This document shows positions 16,415 through 25,294 of a stretch of 64,000 bases of DNA, in pieces. The stretch is from SKUL01 sp964487545 (lineage in GTDB: Bacteria > Bacteroidota > Bacteroidia > Flavobacteriales_D > SKUL01): positions 9,309 to 73,308 of the forward strand of contig CAZARI010000012.1 of assembly GCA_964487545.1 (NCBI GenBank), read 5' to 3'. The first letter of the stretch is position 1; the number at the start of each line of letters is the position of its first letter. Under the pieces are notes generated by a model, which saw nothing but the letters and a program-made list of their open reading frames with translations, was not told the origin of the DNA and did no database searches. Both the position numbers and the translations under genes were made by a program.

Positions 16415-17893
16415 ATGGAAAAAAAGGAGAAAATGCTGAAAATAGCTGTGGTCGGTTCGGGTATCGGCGGAATTGCTGCTGCTATCCGTTTGCAGCTAAA
16501 AGGCCATCAGGTCACCGTTTTTGAAAGCAATAGCGAACCCGGGGGCAAAATTGCCGAAATCCAACGCGGCCAGTATCGGTTCGACGCGGGTCCGTCGCTG
16601 TTTACCATGCCCGAATATGTAACTGAACTTTTTGAAATAGCGGGTAAAAATCCGGCTGACTACTTTACTTATCGTTCGGTTGGAGAATCGTGCCGCTACT
16701 TTTATCCCGACGGAACAACTTTTACCGCATGGGAAGACCGCGATAAATTTGCCCAGGAGTGTGAACAAGTTCTTGGTGTAGATGGTCAGGTGGTCAGTGA
16801 TTTTCTAGACCACAGTGGCGAGCTATACGATATCACCGCCCATTTGTTTTTGCACAAATCACTGCACAAGTTCAGCACCTATCTGAACCTGGAAACTGCC
16901 AAATCGTTTTTGAAAATCCACAAACTCGAGCTGACCAAATCCATGAACCGCGCCAACCAAGATCGGCTCAAGCATCCCAAGCTGGTGCAACTCTTTAATC
17001 GATTTGCCACTTACAACGGCTCAAATCCCTATGTGGCACCGGGTATATTAAATATCATTCCGCACCTTGAATTCAACATTGGCACCTATTTCGCCGACGG
17101 TGGAATGATCAACATCGCGCGCAGCACCTATCGTTTGGCAAAGGAAATCGGCGTTGAATTTAATTTCAACACCCGTGTCGATGAAGTGGTGATTAAAAAT
17201 AAACGAGCCCGCGGGGTGCTCGTTAACGGACAGGAACTTCCATTTGACCGCGTTATCAGCAATATGGATGTGGTTCCCACCTACCGAAAACTGCTTCCGG
17301 GATTACGTGCACCTGGACGCACCATGAAACAAGAACGCTCAACCTCTGCTATTATCTTTTACTGGGGAGTGCGGAAACAATTTGCAAACCTCGGGCTGCA
17401 GAATATCTTCTTCTCTGACGACTATCCCAAAGAGTTTAAATACTTGTTTGAGAAAAAGGACATTATTGACGATCCCACGGTGTATGTTCACATCTCGTCG
17501 GTAATGGAACCCAGCGATGCCCCCGACGGCGGTGCCAACTGGTTTGTAATGATCAATGCACCAAGTAATGTGGGGCAAAACTGGGATCAGTTAATTGCAC
17601 GGTCGCGAAGAAATGTGTTGCAGAAACTGAGCAACATGCTGGGCGAAGACATTGAGCCACTCATTGAAGAAGAAGCCGTGCTCGATCCGCGAAAAATTGA
17701 AGCCCGCACCGCATCGCATCAGGGTTCGCTCTATGGCGCCAGTTCTAACGGACTGTTTGCCTCGTTCATTCGTCATCCTAATTTTAGCCAGAATGTAAAA
17801 GGCTTGTATTTTTGCGGCGGTAGTGTGCATCCCGGTGGAGGAATTCCACTGTGTTTGCTCTCCGGAAAAATTGTTGCTGATCTACTTCGCTAA
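16415..17893 (+). CDS. crtD: 1-hydroxycarotenoid 3,4-desaturase-type CrtD (phytoene desaturase family)
   Basis: A 492-aa FAD-dependent carotenoid desaturase. The N-terminal dinucleotide motif is VVGSGIGGIAAAIRLQLKGH followed by E in TVFES. RFDAGPSLFTMPEYV, FATYNGSNPY and the C-terminal GLYFCGGSVHPGGGIPLCLLSGK complete the CrtI/CrtD pattern. The SLHKFSTYL and PHLEFNIGTYF segments resemble the CrtD form of flavobacteria that makes the 3',4' double bond of myxol or flexixanthin. I start at ATG 16415; an ATG six codons later is possible and an upstream in-frame ATG lies inside crtA. The stop overlaps the cruF start by one base (TAATG). Confidence 0.85.
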   Translation: MEKKEKMLKIAVVGSGIGGIAAAIRLQLKGHQVTVFESNSEPGGKIAEIQRGQYRFDAGPSLFTMPEYVTELFEIAGKNPADYFTYRSVGESCRYFYPDGTTFTAWEDRDKFAQECEQVLGVDGQVVSDFLDHSGELYDITAHLFLHKSLHKFSTYLNLETAKSFLKIHKLELTKSMNRANQDRLKHPKLVQLFNRFATYNGSNPYVAPGILNIIPHLEFNIGTYFADGGMINIARSTYRLAKEIGVEFNFNTRVDEVVIKNKRARGVLVNGQELPFDRVISNMDVVPTYRKLLPGLRAPGRTMKQERSTSAIIFYWGVRKQFANLGLQNIFFSDDYPKEFKYLFEKKDIIDDPTVYVHISSVMEPSDAPDGGANWFVMINAPSNVGQNWDQLIARSRRNVLQKLSNMLGEDIEPLIEEEAVLDPRKIEARTASHQGSLYGASSNGLFASFIRHPNFSQNVKGLYFCGGSVHPGGGIPLCLLSGKIVADLLR

Positions 17894-18537
17894 TGAAATT
17901 CAAACCATCTCCATTTTTTATTTCCACCACGGTTATTGTCATCACCCATTTGGTAGGCATCGTCGGTTTTCTATCGCCATGGCGAGAACACTTCATTACC
18001 ATCACGCCTTTTCACCTGCTGATATCAGCCGGATTATTGCTGTACAATCACAGCGATAAAACACGCCGGTTCTTCTTAACGATCTCAGGACTCATTGCTG
18101 CGGGATATCTGGTAGAACTCGCAGGCATCCAAACAGGTGTTGTGTTTGGTTCTTATGAGTACCAACGCGCATTGGGTCCAAAACTGTTCGATACCCCTCC
18201 CATGATTGGTGTCAATTGGATGATGCTGATTGTTGCATTTGGCAGCGTACTGTCCCGATTTAATGTGCCGTTACTCATCAAAGCAATGCTCGGTGCTTTG
18301 TGTATGGTTGCCCTCGATTTTTTAATTGAACCCATCGCCATGGCATTCGAATTTTGGAATTGGGAAATCAACGCAGTGCCCACCCACAACTATTTGGGAT
18401 GGCTGGTTACCGCATTTCTGATGTTTGCCGTTTACTTTCAGATACCTTTCAAGAAAGAAAATCCCATCGGATGGATTTTGTTGCTGATGCAGATTGTTTT
18501 CTTTGGTCTGCTTAATCTTTTTATGGGCTTGATTTGA
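17893..18537 (+). CDS. cruF: Carotenoid 1,2-hydratase CruF family (DUF422)
   Basis: A 214-aa membrane protein with about seven hydrophobic helices. It carries the CruF/DUF422 marks GYLVELAGIQTGVVFGSYEY, GVNWMMLIVAF and DFLIEPIAMAFEFWNWE, with conserved acidic residues on the membrane face. CruF adds water across the 1',2' double bond of gamma-carotene-type carotenoids, the step before CrtD desaturation. Its start codon overlaps the crtD stop, so the two are translationally coupled. No cyclase or phytoene synthase lies in the window. Confidence 0.87.
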   Translation: MKFKPSPFFISTTVIVITHLVGIVGFLSPWREHFITITPFHLLISAGLLLYNHSDKTRRFFLTISGLIAAGYLVELAGIQTGVVFGSYEYQRALGPKLFDTPPMIGVNWMMLIVAFGSVLSRFNVPLLIKAMLGALCMVALDFLIEPIAMAFEFWNWEINAVPTHNYLGWLVTAFLMFAVYFQIPFKKENPIGWILLLMQIVFFGLLNLFMGLI

Positions 18538-18945
18538 CCAATTGGACGCTTTTACAATCAGGAAAATTAAAATAAACTACCCTTATCTATAGGGTACTCC
18601 TCATGATGGCTTGTTTAATTCAACACTAAACAAAACAGCCAACGCAGTCCAAAAGGTGCGATGGAAAAGCCCAGTTGCGCTCCATTTCGCAGTACATAGA
18701 GATGCCATGAAGGCTAAAGCCCTGTTAATAAACCACGTCGAATACTTTCTATGGCTTCGCTACCAATTAGGAGAGCAGCCGGGCACTTTTCAAATACTAT
18801 ACAAGAAAGAAGCCGGTTGATTTTTCAAAGAATTATCAACGCTTGGTTCTGCATAAATTCAGGGTTCTTTTCTGTCATAAGTTGGTTTTCCCTGAAAATT
18901 TCTTTCTACCTTCATTGTTTCTAATTAAAACAAATCTAAAGTATC
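18538..18945. other. Intergenic region between cruF and the T9SS cargo gene
   Basis: No convincing gene. A 6-bp inverted repeat, TACCCT (18578-18583) and AGGGTA (18591-18596), lies early in it, without a T tract. A TACCTTCA at about 18914 with TTGG 20 bases upstream is an imperfect promoter candidate for the cargo gene. A TTG-started 69-codon frame at 18611-18820 has no recognisable features. Confidence 0.4.
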
Positions 18946-21900
18946 ATGAAAAAAACACTACTATTAGGTGTTGCATGTTTGATAATGAGCGTTTCGTATG
19001 CTCAGGAGGCATGTAACATCGCGAACATGCAAGGCAATATCGCCGGAGGGTTTCTCAATTGGGAGTTAGGTGACGAGGCGATATCGGCCTTTGTCGACCC
19101 GGCCGATGAATACACGGTTGGAGAAAGCTGTGGCGGCACTTATCCCTACACCATCGAAAGTGTTGGACTGGCAGTAGCCACTGCAGCGGCATTTGGTCAA
19201 CCTGCACACTCCGGAACTTTTACCTACCAAATCAATATTTACGATATGGCAGGCCCCGACCCGTGCGATGGTCCAGGTGCCCTTTTGGGTAGTAGCGACA
19301 TTGTTACGTTGGACATTACCACCGCCGATCAGTTAATCAACCAGATGGTTTCTATAGATCTGGAAGTGAACAATGCATTCTTTGTGAGCTACGCTCCCCT
19401 TTCGTGGGCAAGCACATCTACTAACACCCCAAGCATTTTGTGGGATGATGTTACTACTGCTAGCTGCGCACACTTCTTTCATTCCGAAGGCGATTGGTAT
19501 GACTGGTCAATGGTCATTGCAAACCCGGGCTACGTTGATTTCACTATTATCGGATCTTCAGCAACCGGAAGCGGAAATAACTGCGAAGCGGGAATCCTCA
19601 CCGATGATACGCCAGTAACACTGTGCCCTGATGAGTCTGTTACTTTTGACGCTACAGGGGTTGAAATCCCAGCAGGCGGTTCTTACAATATCTATTTTAT
19701 GCCTTCTGCCGATGGAACCGGCGGTTTGTTGGATACCTTTAGCTTTACCATTGGTAACCTACCAATAGACATCGATTCTGACCTGGGTGGTGTACTGAGT
19801 ACCAACTCATACCCACCACTTGAAGGCACCTGGAACTTGTTCGGATATGTCACAGATATCGACGAAACCCCCTGCTCGGTTACCGAAGAAATTCTTACCA
19901 TCACCTTCCTCACCGAAGAAGATGAAGCGTGCAGCGGTGAACCTTCTGAAGAAAACCACACCTGCGCTGACGCAACGCCCGTAGTTCCTGGAATATACAG
20001 CTTTGAGGACTATACCCCAGGCGGTTTCTCGGGTGTTTGCGACGGAGGAATTTTTGCTGACGCTGCCCGCTGGTACGTATTCACTCCCGAAGAAGATGGT
20101 TATATAACCGTTGAAGCCTGTAGTGGTATTGATACCCGTCTGAGTATTTTTACCGGAGATTGCGACAACTTGTCTTGCCTTGAATTTAACGACGATAGCG
20201 AAAACCTTGACTGTCACCCGAACGGTTGGGCCTCGGCAATTGAAACAATGTTTGTTGAAGGTGGAGTAAGCTACTACATCCAGTGGGATAACAACTGGGA
20301 GGATGATGGAACATCATGGGAACTTTCGTTCATGCCTGTTCCCGAATGTGAAACTGCCGAAGCTACTGCCGAAACCAGTTTTGACTGCGATAACGATAAC
20401 TTCAGCATCAATATAGACCTTACTTCACTCGGAACTGCGAGCTCGATTGATTTGGTTGAAATTATTGATGAAACCGAAACTGCCGTATACAGTGATGTAA
20501 CCACTACTGGTTCATTCGACTTCGGTCCATACAGCTTCGGAACAACCGTTTCTGTAATGATCTTGAACAACGATGATGACAATGCACTTTGCCAGGTTGA
20601 TATGGGAACATTCTCTGCAGAAGGCTGTCCACCAGAGAACGCACTCTGTGCTGATGCAATTGATATTTCATGTGGAGAAACCCTTTCAGGAACCAACGAA
20701 TTCGGATTCCTTTATGAAGACAACTGCGTTGGAAATAACACTGCGCCTGGAGTGTGGTACACTTTTGTTGGTGCCAATTCGGATAACCCCGAAGCGGAGC
20801 CAGGAACAACGGGCGACCTCGTTACGCTATCAACATGTAACGATGCTGACTACGATACCAAAATCGACATCTACGCAGGATCTTGCGGTGAACTGGTATG
20901 TGTAGGCGGAAACGATGACGGAGATGCCTGCAGTGGTTTCAGTTCAGAGGCCGTGTTGTTTACTGAAGTTGGTGAGACCTATTATGTATTTGTTTCCGGG
21001 TTTGGAGCATCATCTGTGGGTACTTTTAACCTGACCATGACTTGTGAAACAGCACCCGACTGCTATGCAGGTGAAATCGCAGACACCACTCCGGTTAGCA
21101 TTTGTATAGGAGAGTCAGGCGTATTCGCCCTCAATGATGCTCCGGCTGTTTCTGAAGGTTATGATTATGCATTGTTCTTCGTTCCAACTACTGGGACCGG
21201 TGCTTTAGGTAACGAATTTTACCTGACCGGAATCGCTGTCGAAGATATTCCCTACACTTACGATCACGACCTCGGTGGTATTCTTAGTGGTAACAGCTTT
21301 CCAATGTTCCAGGGAGAATGGCAGATTTATGGTGTTGTATATTCTCTAGCTGGAGACCCATGGGAAACCACTTGTAACCAAACCGAAGACTTTATTTTGG
21401 TAAACTTCCTTTCTCCTGCTGACGAAGAGTGTGCTCCTGCACCAGGCGAGCCTTGTACAAACTGGGTGAGCCCTACCGCTACAACAGGGTGGGTTGATTT
21501 CGACACAATGTTTGGAGGCGCCCCCTGTAACGATGGCGACGGATGTCCATTCAATGAGATTACTGATTTTGAAGTTTTCAAGAGTGAAGCCTATTCAATG
21601 CCTAACATCCAAGAAGGTGGTGTATATACCTTTAGCCACTGCAACGGACCAAACGCTGGTTCATGGATTCCTGAGTATACCATTATCGCCCCATCTGGCG
21701 CAATAGATGCATTCGGAGAAGGCGACGGCGATGGATGTTCTATTACCTGGACCGCTTCTGAAAATGGTACTTATCTGATTGTTATCAACGAAGCAGGTAA
21801 CTGCGGCGTGGCAGCCGCCGTAGCAAACGGCTATCCGGCCATCACCTGTAACGAAACGCCCGATTGCCCAGAGCCTAGCGAGTGGTGTGATGAGTATGAA

Positions 21901-22542
21901 GGTCCCTACACCAATTTCAATACGCTATTTGGTGGAGCGCCAACTCCCGACTCTGAGGGCAACTGCGAAATACATACGATAGACGCTTTCGAAATTTTCG
22001 CTAGTGAAGCTTATTTGATGGATAACATTCAGGAAGGTGTTGAATATACCTTTAGCCACTGCGAAGGACCTGGTGCCGGATCGTGGATCCCAGAGTACAC
22101 CATCTTCACTCCTACCGGAGCTGTTGATGCTTTCGGAGCAGGTGAAGACAACTGTTCTATTAGTTGGATTGCTTCGGAAAGTGGAACCTACATCATCGCC
22201 ATCAACGAGCAGGGTGCTTGTGGTGTAGCCTCAGAAGTAACGAACGGCTATCCTTCCATCACCTGTAATGGTAGCGTATCTGTTCAGGAAACTGTCGCTT
22301 TCGATTTCTCTGTATTCCCTAACCCCAACAACGGACAGTTCTCAATTGACTTCCGTGGTGAGAGCGGAACAGCGCAAATAGAAGTGCTTTCTGTTAGCGG
22401 TAAAGTTGTTCTTTCTGAGCAGCGAACGGTTACCAACAACTCCAGAATGGAAATTGATCTGGGTAACACCGTTTCAGGATTGTACTTTGTACGTGTAACC
22501 ATGGATGAAACCAGCACTGTGCTTAAAGTGATGGTTAACTAA
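18946..22542 (+). CDS. Large secreted multidomain protein with T9SS type A sorting domain
   Basis: A 1198-aa protein with a signal peptide (LLLGVACLIMSVSYAQ). Two kinds of unit alternate. One is a Cys-containing module found at about residues 210-330 and 705-825 (TDDTPVTLCPDESV, DLGGVLSTNSYP; then DTTPVSICIGESGVF, DLGGILSGNSFP). The other is a PPC-like beta-sandwich at about 335-465 (ARWYVFTPEEDGYITVEACS) and 565-700 (GVWYTFVGANSD). Two near-identical ~140-aa units follow. The last ~85 residues (FDFSVFPNPNNGQFSID ... GLYFVRVTMDE) are a T9SS type A sorting domain, so it should be exported by T9SS and attached to or released from the surface. It is rich in Asp, Glu and Cys and low in Lys and Arg. 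No catalytic domain was seen; adhesion is a guess. Confidence 0.87.
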   Translation: MKKTLLLGVACLIMSVSYAQEACNIANMQGNIAGGFLNWELGDEAISAFVDPADEYTVGESCGGTYPYTIESVGLAVATAAAFGQPAHSGTFTYQINIYDMAGPDPCDGPGALLGSSDIVTLDITTADQLINQMVSIDLEVNNAFFVSYAPLSWASTSTNTPSILWDDVTTASCAHFFHSEGDWYDWSMVIANPGYVDFTIIGSSATGSGNNCEAGILTDDTPVTLCPDESVTFDATGVEIPAGGSYNIYFMPSADGTGGLLDTFSFTIGNLPIDIDSDLGGVLSTNSYPPLEGTWNLFGYVTDIDETPCSVTEEILTITFLTEEDEACSGEPSEENHTCADATPVVPGIYSFEDYTPGGFSGVCDGGIFADAARWYVFTPEEDGYITVEACSGIDTRLSIFTGDCDNLSCLEFNDDSENLDCHPNGWASAIETMFVEGGVSYYIQWDNNWEDDGTSWELSFMPVPECETAEATAETSFDCDNDNFSINIDLTSLGTASSIDLVEIIDETETAVYSDVTTTGSFDFGPYSFGTTVSVMILNNDDDNALCQVDMGTFSAEGCPPENALCADAIDISCGETLSGTNEFGFLYEDNCVGNNTAPGVWYTFVGANSDNPEAEPGTTGDLVTLSTCNDADYDTKIDIYAGSCGELVCVGGNDDGDACSGFSSEAVLFTEVGETYYVFVSGFGASSVGTFNLTMTCETAPDCYAGEIADTTPVSICIGESGVFALNDAPAVSEGYDYALFFVPTTGTGALGNEFYLTGIAVEDIPYTYDHDLGGILSGNSFPMFQGEWQIYGVVYSLAGDPWETTCNQTEDFILVNFLSPADEECAPAPGEPCTNWVSPTATTGWVDFDTMFGGAPCNDGDGCPFNEITDFEVFKSEAYSMPNIQEGGVYTFSHCNGPNAGSWIPEYTIIAPSGAIDAFGEGDGDGCSITWTASENGTYLIVINEAGNCGVAAAVANGYPAITCNETPDCPEPSEWCDEYEGPYTNFNTLFGGAPTPDSEGNCEIHTIDAFEIFASEAYLMDNIQEGVEYTFSHCEGPGAGSWIPEYTIFTPTGAVDAFGAGEDNCSISWIASESGTYIIAINEQGACGVASEVTNGYPSITCNGSVSVQETVAFDFSVFPNPNNGQFSIDFRGESGTAQIEVLSVSGKVVLSEQRTVTNNSRMEIDLGNTVSGLYFVRVTMDETSTVLKVMVN
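21454..22270 (+). repeat. Tandem duplication inside the T9SS cargo gene
   Basis: Two units, about 21454-21852 and 21882-22270, encode matching segments FGGAP ... SEAY ... YTFSHC ... AGSWIPEYTI ... NGYP ... ITCN. A 19-base string, ATATACCTTTAGCCACTGC, is identical at 21624 and 22044, exactly 140 codons apart. Codon-level identity points to recent duplication or gene conversion. Confidence 0.85.
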
Positions 22543-22567
22543 TTCAGGTTATTTGAATAAATTGAAA

Positions 22568-22598
22568 GACCCGGCCGATTGGCCGGGTCTTTTTTTTT
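22568..22598 (+). terminator. Strong terminator after the T9SS cargo gene
   Basis: GACCCGGCC, loop GATT and GGCCGGGTC form a perfect 9-bp stem followed by nine T residues. It lies 25 bases past the stop codon. Confidence 0.92.
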
Positions 22599-22842
22599 AC
22601 CCTATTGTGATGGGCCATTCATACTTCAAGCATCGATTTTTGATCACGAAAATCCAACCGTTGACTAAGCGGGGTGCACCATTGCCTTTCCTATCTAAAA
22701 GCGGTTTGGGTTCTCTGGCCTCACCGATTCAGCAGAACAGTGAGCACCATCAAGCCAACGATTAAGCTCTTCCGTACGCTTTTACCCATTCCGATGGAAT
22801 GCACCAAATTTCCAAAAGTGTTTAATGTAAACTACCCCAATC
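22599..22842. other. Intergenic stretch before the aconitase terminator
   Basis: About 240 bases between two convergent terminators. I see no gene, conserved RNA or repeat in it. Confidence 0.5.
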
Positions 22843-22870
22843 AAAAAAGCCAGCCGCAATTGCGACTGGC
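22843..22870 (-). terminator. Terminator of the aconitase gene
   Basis: On the minus strand GCCAGTCGCAA and TTGCGGCTGGC form a near-perfect palindromic stem followed by TTTTTTG. It lies 30 bases past the aconitase stop. Confidence 0.85.
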
Positions 22871-22899
22871 CTTTTCAAATATTGATTTCACCAACGTTA

Positions 22900-25170
22900 T
22901 TAATTACCTTCTTGTTGCAGTTTAATCAGATTCAGTGCAGAACCTGCTCTAAACCAATCGATCTGCTGATTATTATAGGTATGATTGGTTTTAATCACAT
23001 CCTTGGTGCCATCGCTGTGCACCAATTCGAGGTGTATGGGCTTGTCTGCCGCAAATTCGCTCAGGTCAATGAAATTAATCACATCATCCTCGCGAATCAG
23101 GTCATAATCGGCTTCGTTGTCAAACGTCAAGGCCAGCATGCCCTGCTTTTTGAGGTTGGTTTCGTGAATGCGCGCAAATGATTTTACCAGCACCGCACGC
23201 ACACCGAGATGTCGTGGCTGCATGGCTGCGTGTTCGCGCGATGAGCCTTCGCCATAGTTACTGTCACCAACCACAATGGTGTTGATGCCCGCAGCTTTAT
23301 ATAACCGCTGAATTGCTGGAACTTCTCCCTCTTCTCCTGTGATTTGATTCTTAACAATACCTGCCTTATCGGTAAATAAGTTGATCGCACCGGTTAGGGT
23401 GTTGTTGGAGATGTTATCGAGGTGTCCGCGGTAACGCAGCCACGGCCCTGCCATTGAAATGTGGTCGGTAGTGCATTTTCCTTTTGCCTTAATCAGCAAC
23501 CGGGCATTGGTTATGTTCTCGCCGTTCCAGGGCAAAAAGGGCTGCAACAATTGAAGTCTTTCCGAATCTTCATTCACAGTAACCACAAGACCTGAACCGT
23601 CTTGGGCTGGCGCCTGATAGCCGGCATCTTCTACACTGAACCCCATCTCGGGCAACTCAATACCAGTTGGCGGAGCCAGCTTCACCTCTTCGCCCAATTC
23701 ATTCTTTAGCGTATCGGTAAGTGGATTAAATCCGAGGTCACCGGCAATGGCGAGTGCAGTTACAATCTCTGGCGACCCCACAAAAGCGTGGGTATTCGGG
23801 TTTCCATCTGCTCGCTTAGAAAAGTTGCGGTTAAATGAATGAACGATGGTGTTCTTCTCTTTTTTCTCAGCTCCCGGACGGTTCCATTGACCGATACACG
23901 GTCCGCAAGCATTGGCCAGTACCACGCCCCCAATTTCGTCAAAGGTGTTGAGGATACCATCGCGTTCGGCAGTATATCGCACCTGTTCAGAACCGGGAGT
24001 AATGGTGAACTGAGATTTTGCTTTAATCTTCTGATCTCTTGCCTGCACAGCTACCGATGCGGCGCGGGTCAGGTCTTCATAGGAAGAATTGGTGCACGAT
24101 CCAATCAGCCCCACTTCCACTTTTGTCGGCCAACCGTTTTTCTCGGCCAGTGCTTTCACTTGTGAAATAGGTGTTGCCAAATCGGGTGTAAACGGTCCGT
24201 TCAGGTGAGGCTCCAGGGTAGAAAGGTCAATTTCAATCACCTGGTCAAAATACTGCTCGGGGTTTTCATACACCTCGTTATCTGCCGTCAGGTGTTCTTT
24301 AATTTGGTTGGCCATCGCTGCTACTTCGGCACGTCCTGTAGATTTAAGGTAACGCTCCATGGACTCGTCATAGCCGAAGGTGGAAGTTGTAGCCCCGATT
24401 TCCGCGCCCATATTACAGATGGTGCCTTTTCCGGTGCATGACAACGATTTTGCTCCTTCGCCAAAGTATTCCACAATACTTCCGGTACCTCCTTTTACGG
24501 TGAGCAATCCGGCAACCTTGAGAATAACATCTTTTGCTGATGCCCAACCGTTGAGTTTTCCGGTGAGTTTAATTCCGATCAGTTTCGGAAATTTCAGTTC
24601 CCACGGCATTCCGGCCATAACGTCAACCGCATCGGCTCCGCCTACACCAATGGCAACCATTCCAAGTCCACCGGCATTTACGGTATGGGAGTCGGTTCCG
24701 ATCATCATTCCTCCGGGAAAGGCATAATTTTCGAGAACAACCTGGTGAATAATTCCCGCACCGGGTTTCCAGAATCCGATTCCGTATTTATTGGAAACCG
24801 AGGATAGAAAGTTGAATACTTCGTTGTTTTTATTGATGGATTCCTGCAAATCTTTGTCGGCACCCACCCGTGCCAGAATCAGGTGATCGCAGTGCACCGT
24901 ACTCGGAACGCTCGCTTTGGGCTTTCCGGCCTGCATAAACTGAAGCAGTGCCATTTGGGCAGTGGCATCCTGCATGGCCACACGATCCGGAGCAAAATCT
25001 ACATACGATTCACCACGGGTATATGCTTGACCGGCCTTTCCGCTCCACAGATGAGTATAAAGAATTTTTTCTGTGGCAGTAAGTGGACGACCCAACACGC
25101 GACGTGCTGTGTCAACTTTCTCTGGGAATTCACTATATACCTTTTTAATCATTTCCAGATCAAAAACCAT
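22900..25170 (-). CDS. acn: Aconitate hydratase, mitochondrial type
   Basis: A 756-aa aconitase that interconverts citrate and isocitrate in the TCA cycle. The [4Fe-4S] ligands appear in GSCTNSSYEDL and in NACGPCIGQW, where both Cys of CxxC bind. Substrate residues are visible in IGTDSHTVNAGGLGM and in GSSREHAAMQPRHLG of the swivelling C-terminal domain. The length and these motifs match the mitochondrial type, known in Bacteroidota, rather than the ~890-aa AcnA or AcnB. It is a lone gene. Upstream on the minus strand TATTTTCG (about 25223-25230) is a near-consensus -7 element with a longish leader. Confidence 0.95.
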   Translation of the reverse strand: MVFDLEMIKKVYSEFPEKVDTARRVLGRPLTATEKILYTHLWSGKAGQAYTRGESYVDFAPDRVAMQDATAQMALLQFMQAGKPKASVPSTVHCDHLILARVGADKDLQESINKNNEVFNFLSSVSNKYGIGFWKPGAGIIHQVVLENYAFPGGMMIGTDSHTVNAGGLGMVAIGVGGADAVDVMAGMPWELKFPKLIGIKLTGKLNGWASAKDVILKVAGLLTVKGGTGSIVEYFGEGAKSLSCTGKGTICNMGAEIGATTSTFGYDESMERYLKSTGRAEVAAMANQIKEHLTADNEVYENPEQYFDQVIEIDLSTLEPHLNGPFTPDLATPISQVKALAEKNGWPTKVEVGLIGSCTNSSYEDLTRAASVAVQARDQKIKAKSQFTITPGSEQVRYTAERDGILNTFDEIGGVVLANACGPCIGQWNRPGAEKKEKNTIVHSFNRNFSKRADGNPNTHAFVGSPEIVTALAIAGDLGFNPLTDTLKNELGEEVKLAPPTGIELPEMGFSVEDAGYQAPAQDGSGLVVTVNEDSERLQLLQPFLPWNGENITNARLLIKAKGKCTTDHISMAGPWLRYRGHLDNISNNTLTGAINLFTDKAGIVKNQITGEEGEVPAIQRLYKAAGINTIVVGDSNYGEGSSREHAAMQPRHLGVRAVLVKSFARIHETNLKKQGMLALTFDNEADYDLIREDDVINFIDLSEFAADKPIHLELVHSDGTKDVIKTNHTYNNQQIDWFRAGSALNLIKLQQEGN

Positions 25171-25294
25171 ATTTATATGTCATTTTAAGGGTTAAAAATT
25201 CATTACTTTTCGTTCCGCGAAAATAGCAAATTAACACGGGATAGTTGCTGCTTTCACTACCTTAGTCATTAAGTAATATCCCGCCATTTACAAG

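Noticed and set aside
18578..18596. Inverted repeat TACCCT/AGGGTA after cruF as a terminator
   Set aside because: The stem is only 6 bp and has no T tract, so a terminator call is not supported.
18611..18820. A 69-codon TTG-started frame in the gap after cruF
   Set aside because: No ribosome-binding context, no promoter, no motif and no protein-like pattern. It fits a chance frame.
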